Positions 50,145-60,894 of a stretch of 64,000 nucleotides of DNA are shown here, in pieces (the stretch's first letter is position 1; every line of letters starts with the position of its first letter). Source of the DNA: Buchnera aphidicola (Aphis helianthi) (GTDB taxonomy: Bacteria; Pseudomonadota; Gammaproteobacteria; Enterobacterales; Enterobacteriaceae); the NCBI RefSeq assembly GCF_005083845.1, contig NZ_CP034894.1:248001-312000 (forward strand). Reading direction: 5' to 3'. The position numbers were made by a program, and so were the translations under genes. The notes beneath the pieces are model-generated. The model did no database searches, was not told the DNA's origin, and worked only from the letters and a program-made list of their open reading frames with translations.

Positions 50145-50888
50145 TTAAGTTCGTTGAAATAACATATAAAATCTAAATAAATATATTATTAAAATAGAAA
50201 AAAATACATTTATATTAATATTTAATATTAAAAATATAAAACTTTTATTCATTAAGTGAATATTTAGTAATATTTTTGTTAAAAAAAACTTTACACACAT
50301 CCAAAATAATACTCCTGTACCTATAATATTCATATATTTCCAAGAGATGGAAATACTCATTCGTATGGAATCTATTAAAGTATTTTTTTGAAATGCTAAA
50401 ATAATAGGTGATAAAGCAAGTAAAATTGATAAAAATATACCCGGAAAAATAAAAAACATAAAACCTATTTGAATAATAATATTATTAATACAATTTAATA
50501 TAAATAAACTTGGTAGAAGTTTAGCAAAAAAAATCATTAAAAATGTAATTGGTTGTTTTTTATTATCTGATAAATATGTGATTAAAGTAATTATACTTCC
50601 TAATAAAAAAGTTTTACTAGTTAAAAATTCAATTATTTTAAATGTTGAATATCTTAATAATGCTTTTTTTTCATATTCTGTCATATTATTTATAAAATCG
50701 AAAACTGAGTGAGAATTAATAAATTTATTATTTTCTATCATAGAAATAATATGCATATCAGGTTTAATTAACATATTTATTAAAACACTTATAAAAGCTG
50801 CTATAATAGATATTAAAAAAATAGTTTTTATTTCTTTAGATACAAAGTGATATGTATCATTACATAGTTCACGTATTGTAATAAACAT
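50145..50888 (-). CDS. yciC: Inner membrane protein YciC (UPF0259)
   Basis: A 247-aa protein with six predicted membrane segments, same length as E. coli YciC; biochemical function unknown. The start MFITIRELCNDTYHF and the internal FPGIFLSILLALSPIILAF are diagnostic. GGGGA lies about 8 bases before the ATG. First gene of yciC-yciB-yciA, downstream of trpA on the same strand (113-bp gap). Confidence 0.92.
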   Translation of the reverse strand: MFITIRELCNDTYHFVSKEIKTIFLISIIAAFISVLINMLIKPDMHIISMIENNKFINSHSVFDFINNMTEYEKKALLRYSTFKIIEFLTSKTFLLGSIITLITYLSDNKKQPITFLMIFFAKLLPSLFILNCINNIIIQIGFMFFIFPGIFLSILLALSPIILAFQKNTLIDSIRMSISISWKYMNIIGTGVLFWMCVKFFLTKILLNIHLMNKSFIFLILNININVFFSILIIYLFRFYMLFQRT

Positions 50889-51001
50889 ATGTATATCCCC
50901 TATAAATATTTTATAAAATTTTAAGATAATACATATTATTTTAGATTAACATATTCTTTAAAAATTTGTGATACATAAAAATAAAGTATTTAAAAATTTA
51001 T

Positions 51002-51811
51002 TTAAATAAATTTTGTAGATTGTATTAACTTATAACTAAAATTTTTTATTTTATTTAGAATTTCATTTTCTTTATTTAAATTTTTTTCAATAATGTTTAT
51101 AATTGCTGAACCACATATTACACCATTAACTCCTGATAAAATCGATTTTTTAATTTGTATAGAATTTTTAATTCCAAAACCTTGCAATAATGGAATATTA
51201 TTATATTTTTTTACATTTTTTATAAACTTATTTGAAAGTGCAATTGTTTTTTTTTCAATTCCAGTAACACCAGGACGAGATAACAAATAAATATAACCCC
51301 TTGCATATGAAGAAAGTTGAGATAAAAAATTATCATCTGCATCTGGAGGGCATATAAAAATCGAATCAATGTTAAATTTATTAGCATATTTATAAAAAAG
51401 ACTATATTCTTCAATAGGTACATCAGCTATTAATACAGAATCTAAATCATATTTTGAACATTGTTTATAAAAATTTTTTATACCCTGACTATATATAAGA
51501 TTAGCATATAATAATATACCTATAGGTATATTTGAATATTTTTTACGTATTATTTGAATAATTTCAAAACACTTTAAAATACCATAATTTTTAGATAAAG
51601 CACGTAAATTCGATTTTTGAATAATAGGTCCATCTGCTAATGGATCTGAAAATGGAATTCCTAATTCTAATGCATCTGCTCCACTTTTAATTAATATTTC
51701 AATAATTTTTATTGACATGTTTAAAGAAGGATCACCTATAACGACAAATGGAACAAAGCATCCTTCTTTAAGTAATGTTTTTTTTTCAAACATTTTTTTA
51801 TAACGACTCAC
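51002..51811 (-). CDS. trpA: Tryptophan synthase alpha chain
   Basis: Splits indole-3-glycerol phosphate to indole for TrpB. Catalytic Glu in [20 protein letters not shown] with the Asp after; [11 protein letters not shown] is the loop-6 region and [12 protein letters not shown] the phosphate site. 269 aa against 268. The GTG start overlaps the trpB stop by 4 bp (GTGA), so translation is coupled as expected for a 1:1 complex. Confidence 0.97.
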   Translation of the reverse strand: MSRYKKMFEKKTLLKEGCFVPFVVIGDPSLNMSIKIIEILIKSGADALELGIPFSDPLADGPIIQKSNLRALSKNYGILKCFEIIQIIRKKYSNIPIGILLYANLIYSQGIKNFYKQCSKYDLDSVLIADVPIEEYSLFYKYANKFNIDSIFICPPDADDNFLSQLSSYARGYIYLLSRPGVTGIEKKTIALSNKFIKNVKKYNNIPLLQGFGIKNSIQIKKSILSGVNGVICGSAIINIIEKNLNKENEILNKIKNFSYKLIQSTKFI

Positions 51812-52995
51812 AGTTTTTTCCTATTTTTTAAAATTTCACTTACTGTAAAAATATCTTTATCTCCACGACCAGAAAGGTTGACAATTAACACTTGATTTTT
51901 ATCCGGATTAAGATTCATTATTTTTAAGGCATAAGCTAATGCATGAGAAGATTCTAAAGCTGGAATAATACCTTCTTTTTTAGATAAAATTTGAAATGCT
52001 TCCAATGCTTCTTCATCGGTAATTGAAACATATTGAGCACGTTTAATGCTATTTAACCAAGCATGTTCAGGACCGACTGAAGGAAAATCTAAACCTGCAG
52101 AAATAGACCAAGATTTTTGAATTTGGCCCTCTTCATTTTGCATTAAATAAGATTTCATACCAAAATAAATACCTGTTCTACCATGACTTAAAGGTGCACC
52201 ATGTTTACCTGTATTTATACCTTGACCTGCTGGTTCTACACCAATTAAATTAACTTTTTCATTTATAAAATCGGAAAATATACCAATAGCATTTGAACCT
52301 CCTCCAACACATGCTATAATTGAATCTGGTAATTTTTTTTCTTGTTGTAAAATTTGTTTCTTTGTTTCTTCGCCAATTATTTTTTGAAATTCTTTAACAA
52401 TTTTTGGATAAGGATGTGGACCTGCAGCAGTGCCTATCATATAATGTGTATATTTATAACTATTAGACCAATCTCTTAATGCTTCGTTACATGCATCTTT
52501 CAAAGTTCCAGAACCACTTTTAACAGATATAACTTCTGCCCCCATTAATTTCATTCGAAATACATTTGGTTTTTGACGTTCAATATCTTTAAAACCCATA
52601 TAAATTTTACATTTTAAATTTAATAATGCACAAGCAATTGCAGTAGCTACGCCGTGTTGACCTGCACCTGTTTCAGCAATAATTGCTTTTTTTTTCATTT
52701 GAATAGCTAACATTGCTTGACCTAGTACTTGATTAGTTTTATGTGCTCCACCATGTAATAAATCTTCTCTTTTTAAGTAAATGCGTGTTTTTGTACCTTT
52801 AGTTAAGTTAGCACATAAAGTTAATGGTGTAGGTCTTCCTGCATAATTTTTTAAGAGATATAAAAATTTTTGTTGAAAACTTAAATCTTTTTTAGAGATA
52901 ACAAAATTTTTTTCTAACTCATGTAAAGCTGGCATTAATATTTGAGGAACATACATGCCTCCAAATTCACCGAAATAAGGGTTTAGCAAAGTCAT
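51808..52995 (-). CDS. trpB: Tryptophan synthase beta chain
   Basis: PLP enzyme joining indole and serine. The PLP lysine is in [15 protein letters not shown] (about residue 87); ETGAGQHG binds serine; [10 protein letters not shown] binds PLP phosphate. 395 aa against 397. Lies 34 bp after trpCF. Confidence 0.97.
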   Translation of the reverse strand: MTLLNPYFGEFGGMYVPQILMPALHELEKNFVISKKDLSFQQKFLYLLKNYAGRPTPLTLCANLTKGTKTRIYLKREDLLHGGAHKTNQVLGQAMLAIQMKKKAIIAETGAGQHGVATAIACALLNLKCKIYMGFKDIERQKPNVFRMKLMGAEVISVKSGSGTLKDACNEALRDWSNSYKYTHYMIGTAAGPHPYPKIVKEFQKIIGEETKKQILQQEKKLPDSIIACVGGGSNAIGIFSDFINEKVNLIGVEPAGQGINTGKHGAPLSHGRTGIYFGMKSYLMQNEEGQIQKSWSISAGLDFPSVGPEHAWLNSIKRAQYVSITDEEALEAFQILSKKEGIIPALESSHALAYALKIMNLNPDKNQVLIVNLSGRGDKDIFTVSEILKNRKKL

Positions 52996-53029
52996 TGAAA
53001 ATTATTCCTCTAATTTATAAACAAATAAG

Positions 53030-54388
53030 TTATTCAGATCTTAATTTTTGAAAAATTAATTTTATTTTATTATGATCTTTAATACCAGGTGATATTTCTA
53101 TTCCGGAATTTAGATCTAATCCAAAACAATTTAATTTTAACGCAAGAGTAATATTATCAATATTAATACCTCCGGCTAATATTACATCATTTAATGTATA
53201 GTTTTTTAAAATTGACCAATTAAATGATGTATTACTTCCTCCAAAAGCAGAATCAAATAGATATTTATTAACATAATTCCAATTAAGCAAAGGTAATTTT
53301 GATTGAATAGAAAATGCTTTCCAAATTTTAATATCTTTCGGTAATTTTTTTCTTAATGAATTAATATATTTTTGATTTTCATCCCCATGCAATTGTATTG
53401 CATATAAATTTAATTCATTAGAAATTTCTAAAATAGTATTTATATCTTGATCTTGAAATATACCTATATATTTTAAATTACTATTTAAAATAATATTTTT
53501 CGCTATTTTTTTTGTAATTTTACGAAGCGAGTTTTCTGCAAAAATTAATCCACCATAAACTGAACCATATTTTTCACTTATCTGAGCATCAATAGAGCGA
53601 GTTAATCCACATACTTTATTATGACCAAAAAGTAAGCATTTTGTACTAATTTCTAAATTTCTTTTTGACATTAAACTTGATCCAATTAAAAAACCATTAA
53701 CAATTTTACTTAATTCTCTTATTTGATAATTTTTTTCTATACCTGATTCGCTAATAACTATTTTATCTTTTATTAATGGAGATAAAATTCGAGTTCGATT
53801 TAAATCGATAGATAAATCATGTAAATTACGATTATTAATTCCAATAATTAAAGCATCTAATTCAATTGCACGATTTAATTCTTCAATATTGTTAACTTCT
53901 GTTAAAACTCCCATATTTAATTTTTTTGCTATTTTAGATAATATAATATATTGTTGGTTACTTAAAATAGATAACATTAGTAAAATAGCATCTGCATTAT
54001 AATATCGAGCTAAATAAACTTGATATGGATCAATAAAAAAATCTTTACATAAAATTGGCTGAGAAACATTATTTCTTACAATATTTATGAATTTTAAATT
54101 TCCATGAAAATATTTTTCATCTGTTAGAACTGAAATTACAGAAGCATATTTTTTATACACATTAGTAATTTTAATTAAATTAAATTTTTTTTTGATAATT
54201 CCTAAAGAAGGGGATGATTTTTTACATTCTAAAATAAAAAAGGGATTTTTATTTTTTAAAACATTATAAAAATTTCGAGTTTTTATATTAATTTTATTTT
54301 TTATATCTTTAAAAGGTTCTATTTTTTTTCTGTGTTTAATCCAATCTACTTTATCTCTTATAATTTTGTCAAGTATTGTTTCTTGCAT
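53030..54388 (-). CDS. trpCF: Bifunctional indole-3-glycerol phosphate synthase / phosphoribosylanthranilate isomerase
   Basis: A gammaproteobacterial fusion of two TIM barrels. Residues 1 to about 255 are the synthase (ILECKKSSPSLG, GINNRNL, VISESGI); residues about 256-452 the isomerase (VCGLTRSIDA with the catalytic Cys, AIQLHGDE, DSAFGGSNTSFNW, LAGGINIDN). 452 aa, same as E. coli TrpC. The ATG is 2 bp after the trpD stop. Confidence 0.97.
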   Translation of the reverse strand: MQETILDKIIRDKVDWIKHRKKIEPFKDIKNKINIKTRNFYNVLKNKNPFFILECKKSSPSLGIIKKKFNLIKITNVYKKYASVISVLTDEKYFHGNLKFINIVRNNVSQPILCKDFFIDPYQVYLARYYNADAILLMLSILSNQQYIILSKIAKKLNMGVLTEVNNIEELNRAIELDALIIGINNRNLHDLSIDLNRTRILSPLIKDKIVISESGIEKNYQIRELSKIVNGFLIGSSLMSKRNLEISTKCLLFGHNKVCGLTRSIDAQISEKYGSVYGGLIFAENSLRKITKKIAKNIILNSNLKYIGIFQDQDINTILEISNELNLYAIQLHGDENQKYINSLRKKLPKDIKIWKAFSIQSKLPLLNWNYVNKYLFDSAFGGSNTSFNWSILKNYTLNDVILAGGINIDNITLALKLNCFGLDLNSGIEISPGIKDHNKIKLIFQKLRSE

Positions 54389-54390
54389 AT

Positions 54391-55401
54391 TTATTTATCT
54401 TCTTTTAGCATATTAGAAATTTTAATTATATGTTTATAAATTTCACCACTACGGATTTTATTTAATATCATTTTTGTATTATTTTTTAAATTTGTATATC
54501 CAAAATTTTTTAATAAAATCGCAACATTTACAGCAATTAATTCTTCGTGTAATTTGTCTCCTTTTCCTTGCATAATTTTTTTAATAATATCATAGCTTTC
54601 TTCCGAAGAATTTATTTTATATATTTCTTTAGGATGCGATTTTAAACCAAAATCCTTTGCTTCTAATTGATATGAATAAATTTTTTTATTCAATAATTCT
54701 GAAATATATGTGATACCATTTAGTGTTACTTCATCCGTTCCATTACCATGAAGTATAATACCTCTTTGATATTTTAATTTTTTTAAAATTTTAATCATAG
54801 GATTTATTAAATCTTTTTTATAAACTCCTATTACTGTAAGTAAGGGACGAGAAGGGTTTAAAAATGGTCCTAATAAATTAAAAATCGTTTTAATTTTTAA
54901 AATTTTTCGAATATTGGAAACATGTTTAAAACTATTATGATATTGAGGAGCAAATAAAAAACAAATATTTAATTTGTCTAAAGTTTTTAAGGAGTTTTTT
55001 AAGGATGGATTTAAATTAATTTTAAATTTTTTTAAAAGATTAGATGAACCTGATGTGCTTGAAACGCCTTGATTACAGTGTTTAATAATTTTAAATCCAC
55101 AATAAGAAGCAACAAAAGCACTAGCGGTTGAAATATTTATTGTATTTTTGTTATCTCCACCTGTGCCAACTATATCAGAAAATACATAATTAGGTCTAGG
55201 AAATAACTTCATTGTTTCTAAAAAAGCATAAATTGCACCTAATATTTCTTCCATTGATTCATTACGAACATGCATAGCAGTTATAATAGATGCTAATTGT
55301 ATTTCATTTATTTTACCAGAAGTAATGGATCCAAATAATCGATAACTTTCTTCTTGATTTAAACATTCTAATTTATAAATTTTTTTAAATATATTTTGCA
55401 T
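54391..55401 (-). CDS. trpD: Anthranilate phosphoribosyltransferase
   Basis: Adds phosphoribose to anthranilate. DIVGTGGDNKNTINIS binds PRPP; HCNQGVSSTSGSSNLL and FLLGP-like FNLLGPFLNPSRP are the other active-site loops. 336 aa: the transferase alone, without the glutamine amidotransferase (TrpG) domain fused in E. coli. AAAGGTG lies 4 bases before the ATG. trpE and trpG are not here, which fits the known Buchnera habit of carrying trpEG on a plasmid. Confidence 0.97.
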   Translation of the reverse strand: MQNIFKKIYKLECLNQEESYRLFGSITSGKINEIQLASIITAMHVRNESMEEILGAIYAFLETMKLFPRPNYVFSDIVGTGGDNKNTINISTASAFVASYCGFKIIKHCNQGVSSTSGSSNLLKKFKINLNPSLKNSLKTLDKLNICFLFAPQYHNSFKHVSNIRKILKIKTIFNLLGPFLNPSRPLLTVIGVYKKDLINPMIKILKKLKYQRGIILHGNGTDEVTLNGITYISELLNKKIYSYQLEAKDFGLKSHPKEIYKINSSEESYDIIKKIMQGKGDKLHEELIAVNVAILLKNFGYTNLKNNTKMILNKIRSGEIYKHIIKISNMLKEDK

Positions 55402-55544
55402 TGATCACCTTTTAAAATTTTAATTTGAAATTAATATTTTTTGATTTTTTACAATAATCGATTGAGTTAAATAATTCAATTTAAATTTAAAAAACTTTAT
55501 TTATAATACGTTATATATCACAATTTTATTATTGGAAATTTAAA

Positions 55545-56474
55545 ATGAAAAAAATAATAATAATATTATTATTTTCCTTGGTCTCCATTACTTGGGGAAC
55601 TACTTGGATAGCTATGAAAATTGCTGTAGAAACAATCCCACCATTATTTGCTACTGGGATACGATTTTTAATTGCTTCTCCTTTACTTATTATACTTGCT
55701 TATATTACGAAGGTACCCCTATTATTTCCGTATGGTCAAAGAAATTTTCAAATTCTTATTTCTTTATTTTATTTTTCAATACCTTTTACGCTAATGCTAT
55801 ATGGAGGAAAACATGTAAGTTCTTCTATTGCTTCAGTTATTTTTTCAAATATGCCAGTTATTGTATTAATGCTTTCTGCTTTTTTTTTAAAAAAAAAAAT
55901 AGATTTAATTAAAAAAATTGGTATATTTATTGCTTTAGTTACATTATTTTTTATTTTATTAATATATTTAAAATCAGAACACTTTATTCAATGGAAGGGT
56001 GTTTTAGCTTTAATATTAGCATTACTTAGTCATGCATTAATTTATATAGTATGCCAAAGAAAATGCACTAATGTTTCTGTTATTACATTTAACGCATTAC
56101 CATCTTTAATATCTGGAGTATTTTTATCAACTATTTCTTGGTTTTTAGAACATCCTAATATTCATTCATTTTCTTATAAGTCAATTCTAGCTATTTTTTA
56201 TCTTGGAGATTTTTCTGGTATTTTTGGTATTTTATCTTATTTTTATTTACAGCAAAAAGTAAGTTCATTTTATGCTTCTACTGTTTTTTTAATTTTTCCA
56301 TTAATTTCTTATATTTTAGAAATTTATTTATTTAAAAAAACATTTTTTTTATATAAATTATGGTGTGTTTTACCTCTTTTTATAGGAATATTATTAACAT
56401 TACTTCCTATAAATTTTTTTAAAAATATTAAAAGGTGTATTGATGAAAGAAAAAATACAAAAAATACTTTCTGA
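55545..56474 (+). CDS. yedA: EamA/DMT-family transporter (YedA-like)
   Basis: A 309-aa inner membrane permease with ten predicted membrane helices in two EamA repeats (about 1-140 and 145-295); the start of the first has the typical [14 protein letters not shown]. Substrate is unknown; the family exports amino acids and metabolites, so an amino acid export role for the host is attractive but only inference. TATAAT at 55502-55507 may be its -10. It contains a T9A11 tract (55880-55899), intact in frame. Its 3' end overlaps rluB by 32 bp. This gene is not found between trp and rluB in E. coli. Confidence 0.85.
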   Translation: MKKIIIILLFSLVSITWGTTWIAMKIAVETIPPLFATGIRFLIASPLLIILAYITKVPLLFPYGQRNFQILISLFYFSIPFTLMLYGGKHVSSSIASVIFSNMPVIVLMLSAFFLKKKIDLIKKIGIFIALVTLFFILLIYLKSEHFIQWKGVLALILALLSHALIYIVCQRKCTNVSVITFNALPSLISGVFLSTISWFLEHPNIHSFSYKSILAIFYLGDFSGIFGILSYFYLQQKVSSFYASTVFLIFPLISYILEIYLFKKTFFLYKLWCVLPLFIGILLTLLPINFFKNIKRCIDERKNTKNTF

Positions 56475-57177
56475 TTTAGGATATGGTTCTCGTCGTTATA
56501 TAGAATCAATAATTAAAGAAGGAAATGTATTGATAAACGGAAAAAAAGCAATTATTGGGCAATATTTAGATAAAAAAAATCCTGGAGAAGTCTTTCTTAA
56601 TAAACAAAAAATAGTTTTTAAAACAAATAAAAAATTAAAAATTATTATCTATAATAAACCTATAGGTGAAATTTGTACTAGAAACGATCCAAAAAAAAGA
56701 CCAACTGTATTTGATAAATTACCTGATTTGAATTTTAGTAGATGGATTAATATTGGTCGATTGGATATAAATACTAAGGGATTATTATTATTTACAAATG
56801 ATGGAAATTTAGCAAATAAACTTATGCATCCAAAAAGCCAAATTGAACGTGAATATTATATACGTGTTTTTGGTAAAATAAATAAAAATACAATAGATAT
56901 TTTAAAAAAAGGAGTTAAAATTAAAGACGATTATATTTCATTTAAAAGTATTCAACCAATTTTTAATTATAAAAGTAAAAACAAATGGTTTAAGGGTATT
57001 TTATGTGAAGGTAAAAATCGAGAAATTAGATTAATTTTTAATGCAATAAAATGTCAAGTAAATAAATTAATTAGAATACGGTATGGAAATATTTGTTTGC
57101 CAAAAAATTTAAAAGAAGGAGATTGGAAAAAATTAAATTACACATCATTAAATAATTTATGTAATTTAATTAAATAA
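56443..57177 (+). CDS. rluB: 23S rRNA pseudouridine(2605) synthase
   Basis: Makes pseudouridine 2605 in 23S rRNA. An S4 domain ([20 protein letters not shown]) is followed by the RsuA-type catalytic domain with Asp in [17 protein letters not shown] and the later [18 protein letters not shown] segments. The ATG at 56443 has AAAGG just upstream, inside yedA, so the two genes overlap by 32 bp. 244 aa against 291: the basic C-terminal tail of E. coli RluB is missing. The order trp-rluB-topA recalls E. coli. Confidence 0.93.
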   Translation: MKEKIQKILSDLGYGSRRYIESIIKEGNVLINGKKAIIGQYLDKKNPGEVFLNKQKIVFKTNKKLKIIIYNKPIGEICTRNDPKKRPTVFDKLPDLNFSRWINIGRLDINTKGLLLFTNDGNLANKLMHPKSQIEREYYIRVFGKINKNTIDILKKGVKIKDDYISFKSIQPIFNYKSKNKWFKGILCEGKNREIRLIFNAIKCQVNKLIRIRYGNICLPKNLKEGDWKKLNYTSLNNLCNLIK

Positions 57178-57305
57178 TAAATTTAAGTTATTTAATAAAA
57201 TTTATATTTTTATGTTTATATTTTAAATATTTTAAAAAAATTGTAAAATATAAATTTTAATCATTATACTTATCACGATATTTATATTATTCATTGGATT
57301 AAAAA

Positions 57306-59873
57306 ATGTATAAATCTCTAGTTATAGTTGAATCACCAGTTAAAGCAAAAACTATAAACCAATATTTAGGTGATAAATATATAGTAAAATCTAGTGTTGG
57401 TCATGTACGAGACTTATTAAGTAATCAATCTAAAAAAAGAAAAAAAAAGAAAAATTCTTTTTCAGAATATTATCAAAAACAATTTATAGTTCAGAAAATG
57501 GGGATTAATCCATATAAAAATTGGAACGTTGAATATCACATTTTACCTGGTAAGGAAAAAATTGTTAATGAACTAAAAAATATTGCAAAAAACGTTGATC
57601 GTATATATCTTGCTACAGATTTAGATCGAGAAGGAGAAGCAATAGCTTGGCATTTAAAAGAAGTTATCGGAGGAGATTCTTCTAAATTTATTCGTGTAGT
57701 ATTTAATGAAATAACTCAACATTCAATCGAGAAAGCTTTTAAAAATGTTGGTCAAATTAATATGAATCGAGTTTATGCACAACAAGCTCGTAGATTTATG
57801 GATCGAATTGTAGGATATATGATTTCTCCTTTATTATGGGAAAAAATTTGTAGAGGTTTGTCTGCAGGTCGAGTACAATCAGTAGCTGTTAGAATTGTTG
57901 TAGAACGAGAAGAAGAAATAAAAAATTTTATAGCAAAAGAACATTGGAAAATCAATATTAGTTTCCTTACATCTGAAAAAAAAAATATTGTTTTAGAACT
58001 TACGCATTATAAAAATAAAAAAATTACTTTAAACAATGAAAAAAAAGTAAACTTAATAATTGAAAAAATTAAACATCAATCTTTCTACGTGACTGATCGA
58101 AAAGATAAAATTTTATATCAAAAACCACCTGCTCCTTTTATTACTTCTACTTTGCAACAATCATCTAGTCTTCATTTAGGTTTTAGCGTAAAAAAAACTA
58201 TGTTTTTAGCTCAAAAGTTATATGAAGAAGGATATATAACTTATATGAGAACTGATTCTTTTTTCTTAAGTAATCATGCAATTAAAAAAGCAAGAAATTA
58301 TATAAAAAATTATTATGGTAATAACTTTTTACCTATAAAACCTAATATATATCTTAATAAAAAATATTCCCAAGAAGCGCATGAAGCAATCCGTCCTACA
58401 GATGTAGAAGTAACTACAATTAATCAAAATAGAATGAGTTCTGATGCTATTAAATTATATAAATTAATTTGGAATCGCTTTATAGCTTGTCAAATGAAAT
58501 CAAAAAAATATAAATCTATTATAATAAAAGTAATTACAGATAAATTTAAATTAAAAACATCTGTAAATATTATACTATTTAAAGGTTGGACAAAAATAAT
58601 ACAAAAATCAAATATAATTACATGTAATTTTTCAGAAATTAACGTAGGTGATATTTTATTTATAGAAAAAATTTTACCAACTAAAATTTTTACTAAACCA
58701 TCTCCAAGATTTAATGAAGCATCATTAGTTCGGGAATTAGAAAAAAAAGGGATTGGAAGACCTTCAACTTATGCAAGTATAATTACAAAAATAAAAGATA
58801 AAGGATATTTAAAAATTGAAAATAATAAATTTTATGCTACTAAAATAGGTGCGATTCTTATTAATCAATTAAAAAAATGTTTTACTGATTTAGTTGATTA
58901 TGATTTTACTGCTCGTATGGAAAAAAAACTTGATCAAATTTCTGATAATAAAATTTCTTGGAAAAATGTACTTAATATATTTTTTGAAAATTTTTCTAAA
59001 CAATTTGAGCAAGCAAAAAAACCCCCAGAAGAAGGTGGAATGGCAAATAACATTACTATTTTAACAAATATTAATTGTTCTATTTGTAATAAAAAAATGG
59101 GTATTAAAACAGCTATTACAGGTGTATTTTTAAGTTGCTCAGGATATAATTTAAAACCCAAAGAACGTTGTAAAAATACTATAAATTTAATTTCATTAAA
59201 TGATGCTAATTTGATTAATAAAGATAATATGACAATTAAAAAATTAAAAAGAAAATGTGAAAAATGTCATATTATAATGGATGAATATTTAATTAATGAC
59301 AAATTAAAAATTTATATTTGTACAAATAGTCCTATATGTACAATTTTTTATATTAAAAAAGGAAAGTTTGAAAGTCCTATTTATTTATCTAAAACATTAT
59401 ATTGTGAAAAATGTAAAAATAATATGTTATTAAAAATAGGAAAATTTGGTAAATTTTTTATGTGTGTTAATAAAATGTGTAAAAATACAAGAAAAATTTT
59501 ATCTAATGGTGAAATAGCACAACCTAAATTAGAACCTATTCCATTTCCGGATATATCCTGTATTAAATCTGATGCATGGTTTGTTTTGCGAGAAGGAATA
59601 TCTGGTATTTTTTTTGCTGCTCATACTTTTCCTAAATCAAGAGAAACAAGATCTCCCCTTGTTGAAGAATTAGCTCAATTTAAACATTTATTACCTAAGA
59701 AATTACATTATTTAGCTGATGCTCCAAAAACAGATAAAGAAGGAAATAAAACGATCGTTTGTTTTGACAAACTAAATAAAAAACAATATATTGCTTCGAA
59801 AAAAGAAGGTAAATTCACAGGTTGGTCAGCATTTTTTGTTAAAAATAAATGGTTGATTTCTAATAAATCATAA
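57306..59873 (+). CDS. topA: DNA topoisomerase I
   Basis: Relaxes negative supercoils. TOPRIM domain (SLVIVESPVKAKTI at the start, DLDREGEAIAWHL), catalytic Tyr313 in ITYMRTDS, then three C-terminal four-Cys zinc-finger units (CSICNKKM, CEKCHIIM, CEKCKNNM) and the final DNA-binding domain. 855 aa against 865. An A10 tract (57976-57985) is in frame. It ends 4 bp before the convergent suhB. Confidence 0.97.
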   Translation: MYKSLVIVESPVKAKTINQYLGDKYIVKSSVGHVRDLLSNQSKKRKKKKNSFSEYYQKQFIVQKMGINPYKNWNVEYHILPGKEKIVNELKNIAKNVDRIYLATDLDREGEAIAWHLKEVIGGDSSKFIRVVFNEITQHSIEKAFKNVGQINMNRVYAQQARRFMDRIVGYMISPLLWEKICRGLSAGRVQSVAVRIVVEREEEIKNFIAKEHWKINISFLTSEKKNIVLELTHYKNKKITLNNEKKVNLIIEKIKHQSFYVTDRKDKILYQKPPAPFITSTLQQSSSLHLGFSVKKTMFLAQKLYEEGYITYMRTDSFFLSNHAIKKARNYIKNYYGNNFLPIKPNIYLNKKYSQEAHEAIRPTDVEVTTINQNRMSSDAIKLYKLIWNRFIACQMKSKKYKSIIIKVITDKFKLKTSVNIILFKGWTKIIQKSNIITCNFSEINVGDILFIEKILPTKIFTKPSPRFNEASLVRELEKKGIGRPSTYASIITKIKDKGYLKIENNKFYATKIGAILINQLKKCFTDLVDYDFTARMEKKLDQISDNKISWKNVLNIFFENFSKQFEQAKKPPEEGGMANNITILTNINCSICNKKMGIKTAITGVFLSCSGYNLKPKERCKNTINLISLNDANLINKDNMTIKKLKRKCEKCHIIMDEYLINDKLKIYICTNSPICTIFYIKKGKFESPIYLSKTLYCEKCKNNMLLKIGKFGKFFMCVNKMCKNTRKILSNGEIAQPKLEPIPFPDISCIKSDAWFVLREGISGIFFAAHTFPKSRETRSPLVEELAQFKHLLPKKLHYLADAPKTDKEGNKTIVCFDKLNKKQYIASKKEGKFTGWSAFFVKNKWLISNKS

Positions 59874-59877
59874 TAAA

Positions 59878-60684
59878 TTAACTTAATGTTATATCTTTAC
59901 TAACTACATAACATTCACGTATTTTTTCAGTAATTAATTTGATAAATTTAGAACTACTAGTTAAATTTAGATTAAGATCTACATTTTTTTCTTGAAAGTT
60001 ACTTGTTAAGCATCCAGATTCTAATGCTTGTGCTTGTCCAGCAATAAAATTAGGAGAATTTAATGAATCACAGTTAACGATTAAACAATCTATTCTACCA
60101 GAAGATACATATGCTAAATCAAGTAAAGTTGATCCAGTATATCTAAATGAAATACCAGATAAAATTAATTTTTTATATATCTTGAAATAAGATTTAAACT
60201 GTATTTCTTGGAATATTAGATTTGTTGATATTGTAGTATCACTTAAACTATTTATATTAGCACATCGAGTACGATATCCATTTAATTGTGAACCTTGACC
60301 TCGAACAGAGGTAAATAAATCATTTTTTATAGGATCATATATTACTGATATTTCTGTATTTTTTTTTATTATTACTGCTATTGATATGCAAAAATGTGGA
60401 AAATTTTTAATAAAATTTTTTTTACCATCTAATTCATTGATAATCCATAAAATTTTTTTATCATTAAAAATATAATTAGTATTTTTTTTAATAATTATAT
60501 GATTTGGGTAATATTTATAAATAATTTCACTAATTGTTTGATATGTTTTGTACATTACTTTTTTAATAAAATACTGTTTTTTTTCGAAATCTTCTTTAAT
60601 AAATTTTTGAGCATCATAATTTTGTGCAATAATATTCCCTCCCTTTCGAATAGCACGAATTGCAATATTTAACATCGGGTGCAT
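59878..60684 (-). CDS. suhB: SuhB-family protein with degenerate phosphatase site
   Basis: Orthologue of E. coli SuhB (268 aa against 267; starts MHPMLNIAIRAIRKGGNIIA). SuhB is an inositol monophosphatase that also acts in the Nus antitermination complex on rRNA operons. Here the magnesium ligands are mostly gone: by alignment Glu67 is Lys, Asp84 is Asn (IINELDG for VIDPLDG), Asp44 is Met, and the late WDFAAGE is PNFIAGQ; only the Asp87 equivalent is left. Large parts of the fold are well kept (FPHFCISIAVII, VRGQGSQLNGYR, YTGSTLLDLAYVSSGR). Phosphatase activity is thus unlikely while the protein persists. AGGAG precedes the ATG. Confidence 0.93.
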   Translation of the reverse strand: MHPMLNIAIRAIRKGGNIIAQNYDAQKFIKEDFEKKQYFIKKVMYKTYQTISEIIYKYYPNHIIIKKNTNYIFNDKKILWIINELDGKKNFIKNFPHFCISIAVIIKKNTEISVIYDPIKNDLFTSVRGQGSQLNGYRTRCANINSLSDTTISTNLIFQEIQFKSYFKIYKKLILSGISFRYTGSTLLDLAYVSSGRIDCLIVNCDSLNSPNFIAGQAQALESGCLTSNFQEKNVDLNLNLTSSSKFIKLITEKIRECYVVSKDITLS

Positions 60685-60894
60685 TAAATTCTCCTAATTT
60701 TAAAATAATTTATTTAAGATATATATTTTATTATTAAAATAATAATATCATAATTTAAATATATTTAATATTTTAAATCTTTTAAATTAGTTTATGTTAT
60801 AACAATTAAACGTTAATTCAATTTATTTTAATATTATTTTTTTATACTTACTGGAATATAGATAAAATAATTATTTTTGATTCAGGTGTTTTAA

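Noticed and set aside
54391-55401. TrpD without the TrpG domain, looking like a truncation
   Set aside because: The transferase is complete; E. coli is the fused exception and Buchnera usually keeps trpG with trpE on a plasmid.
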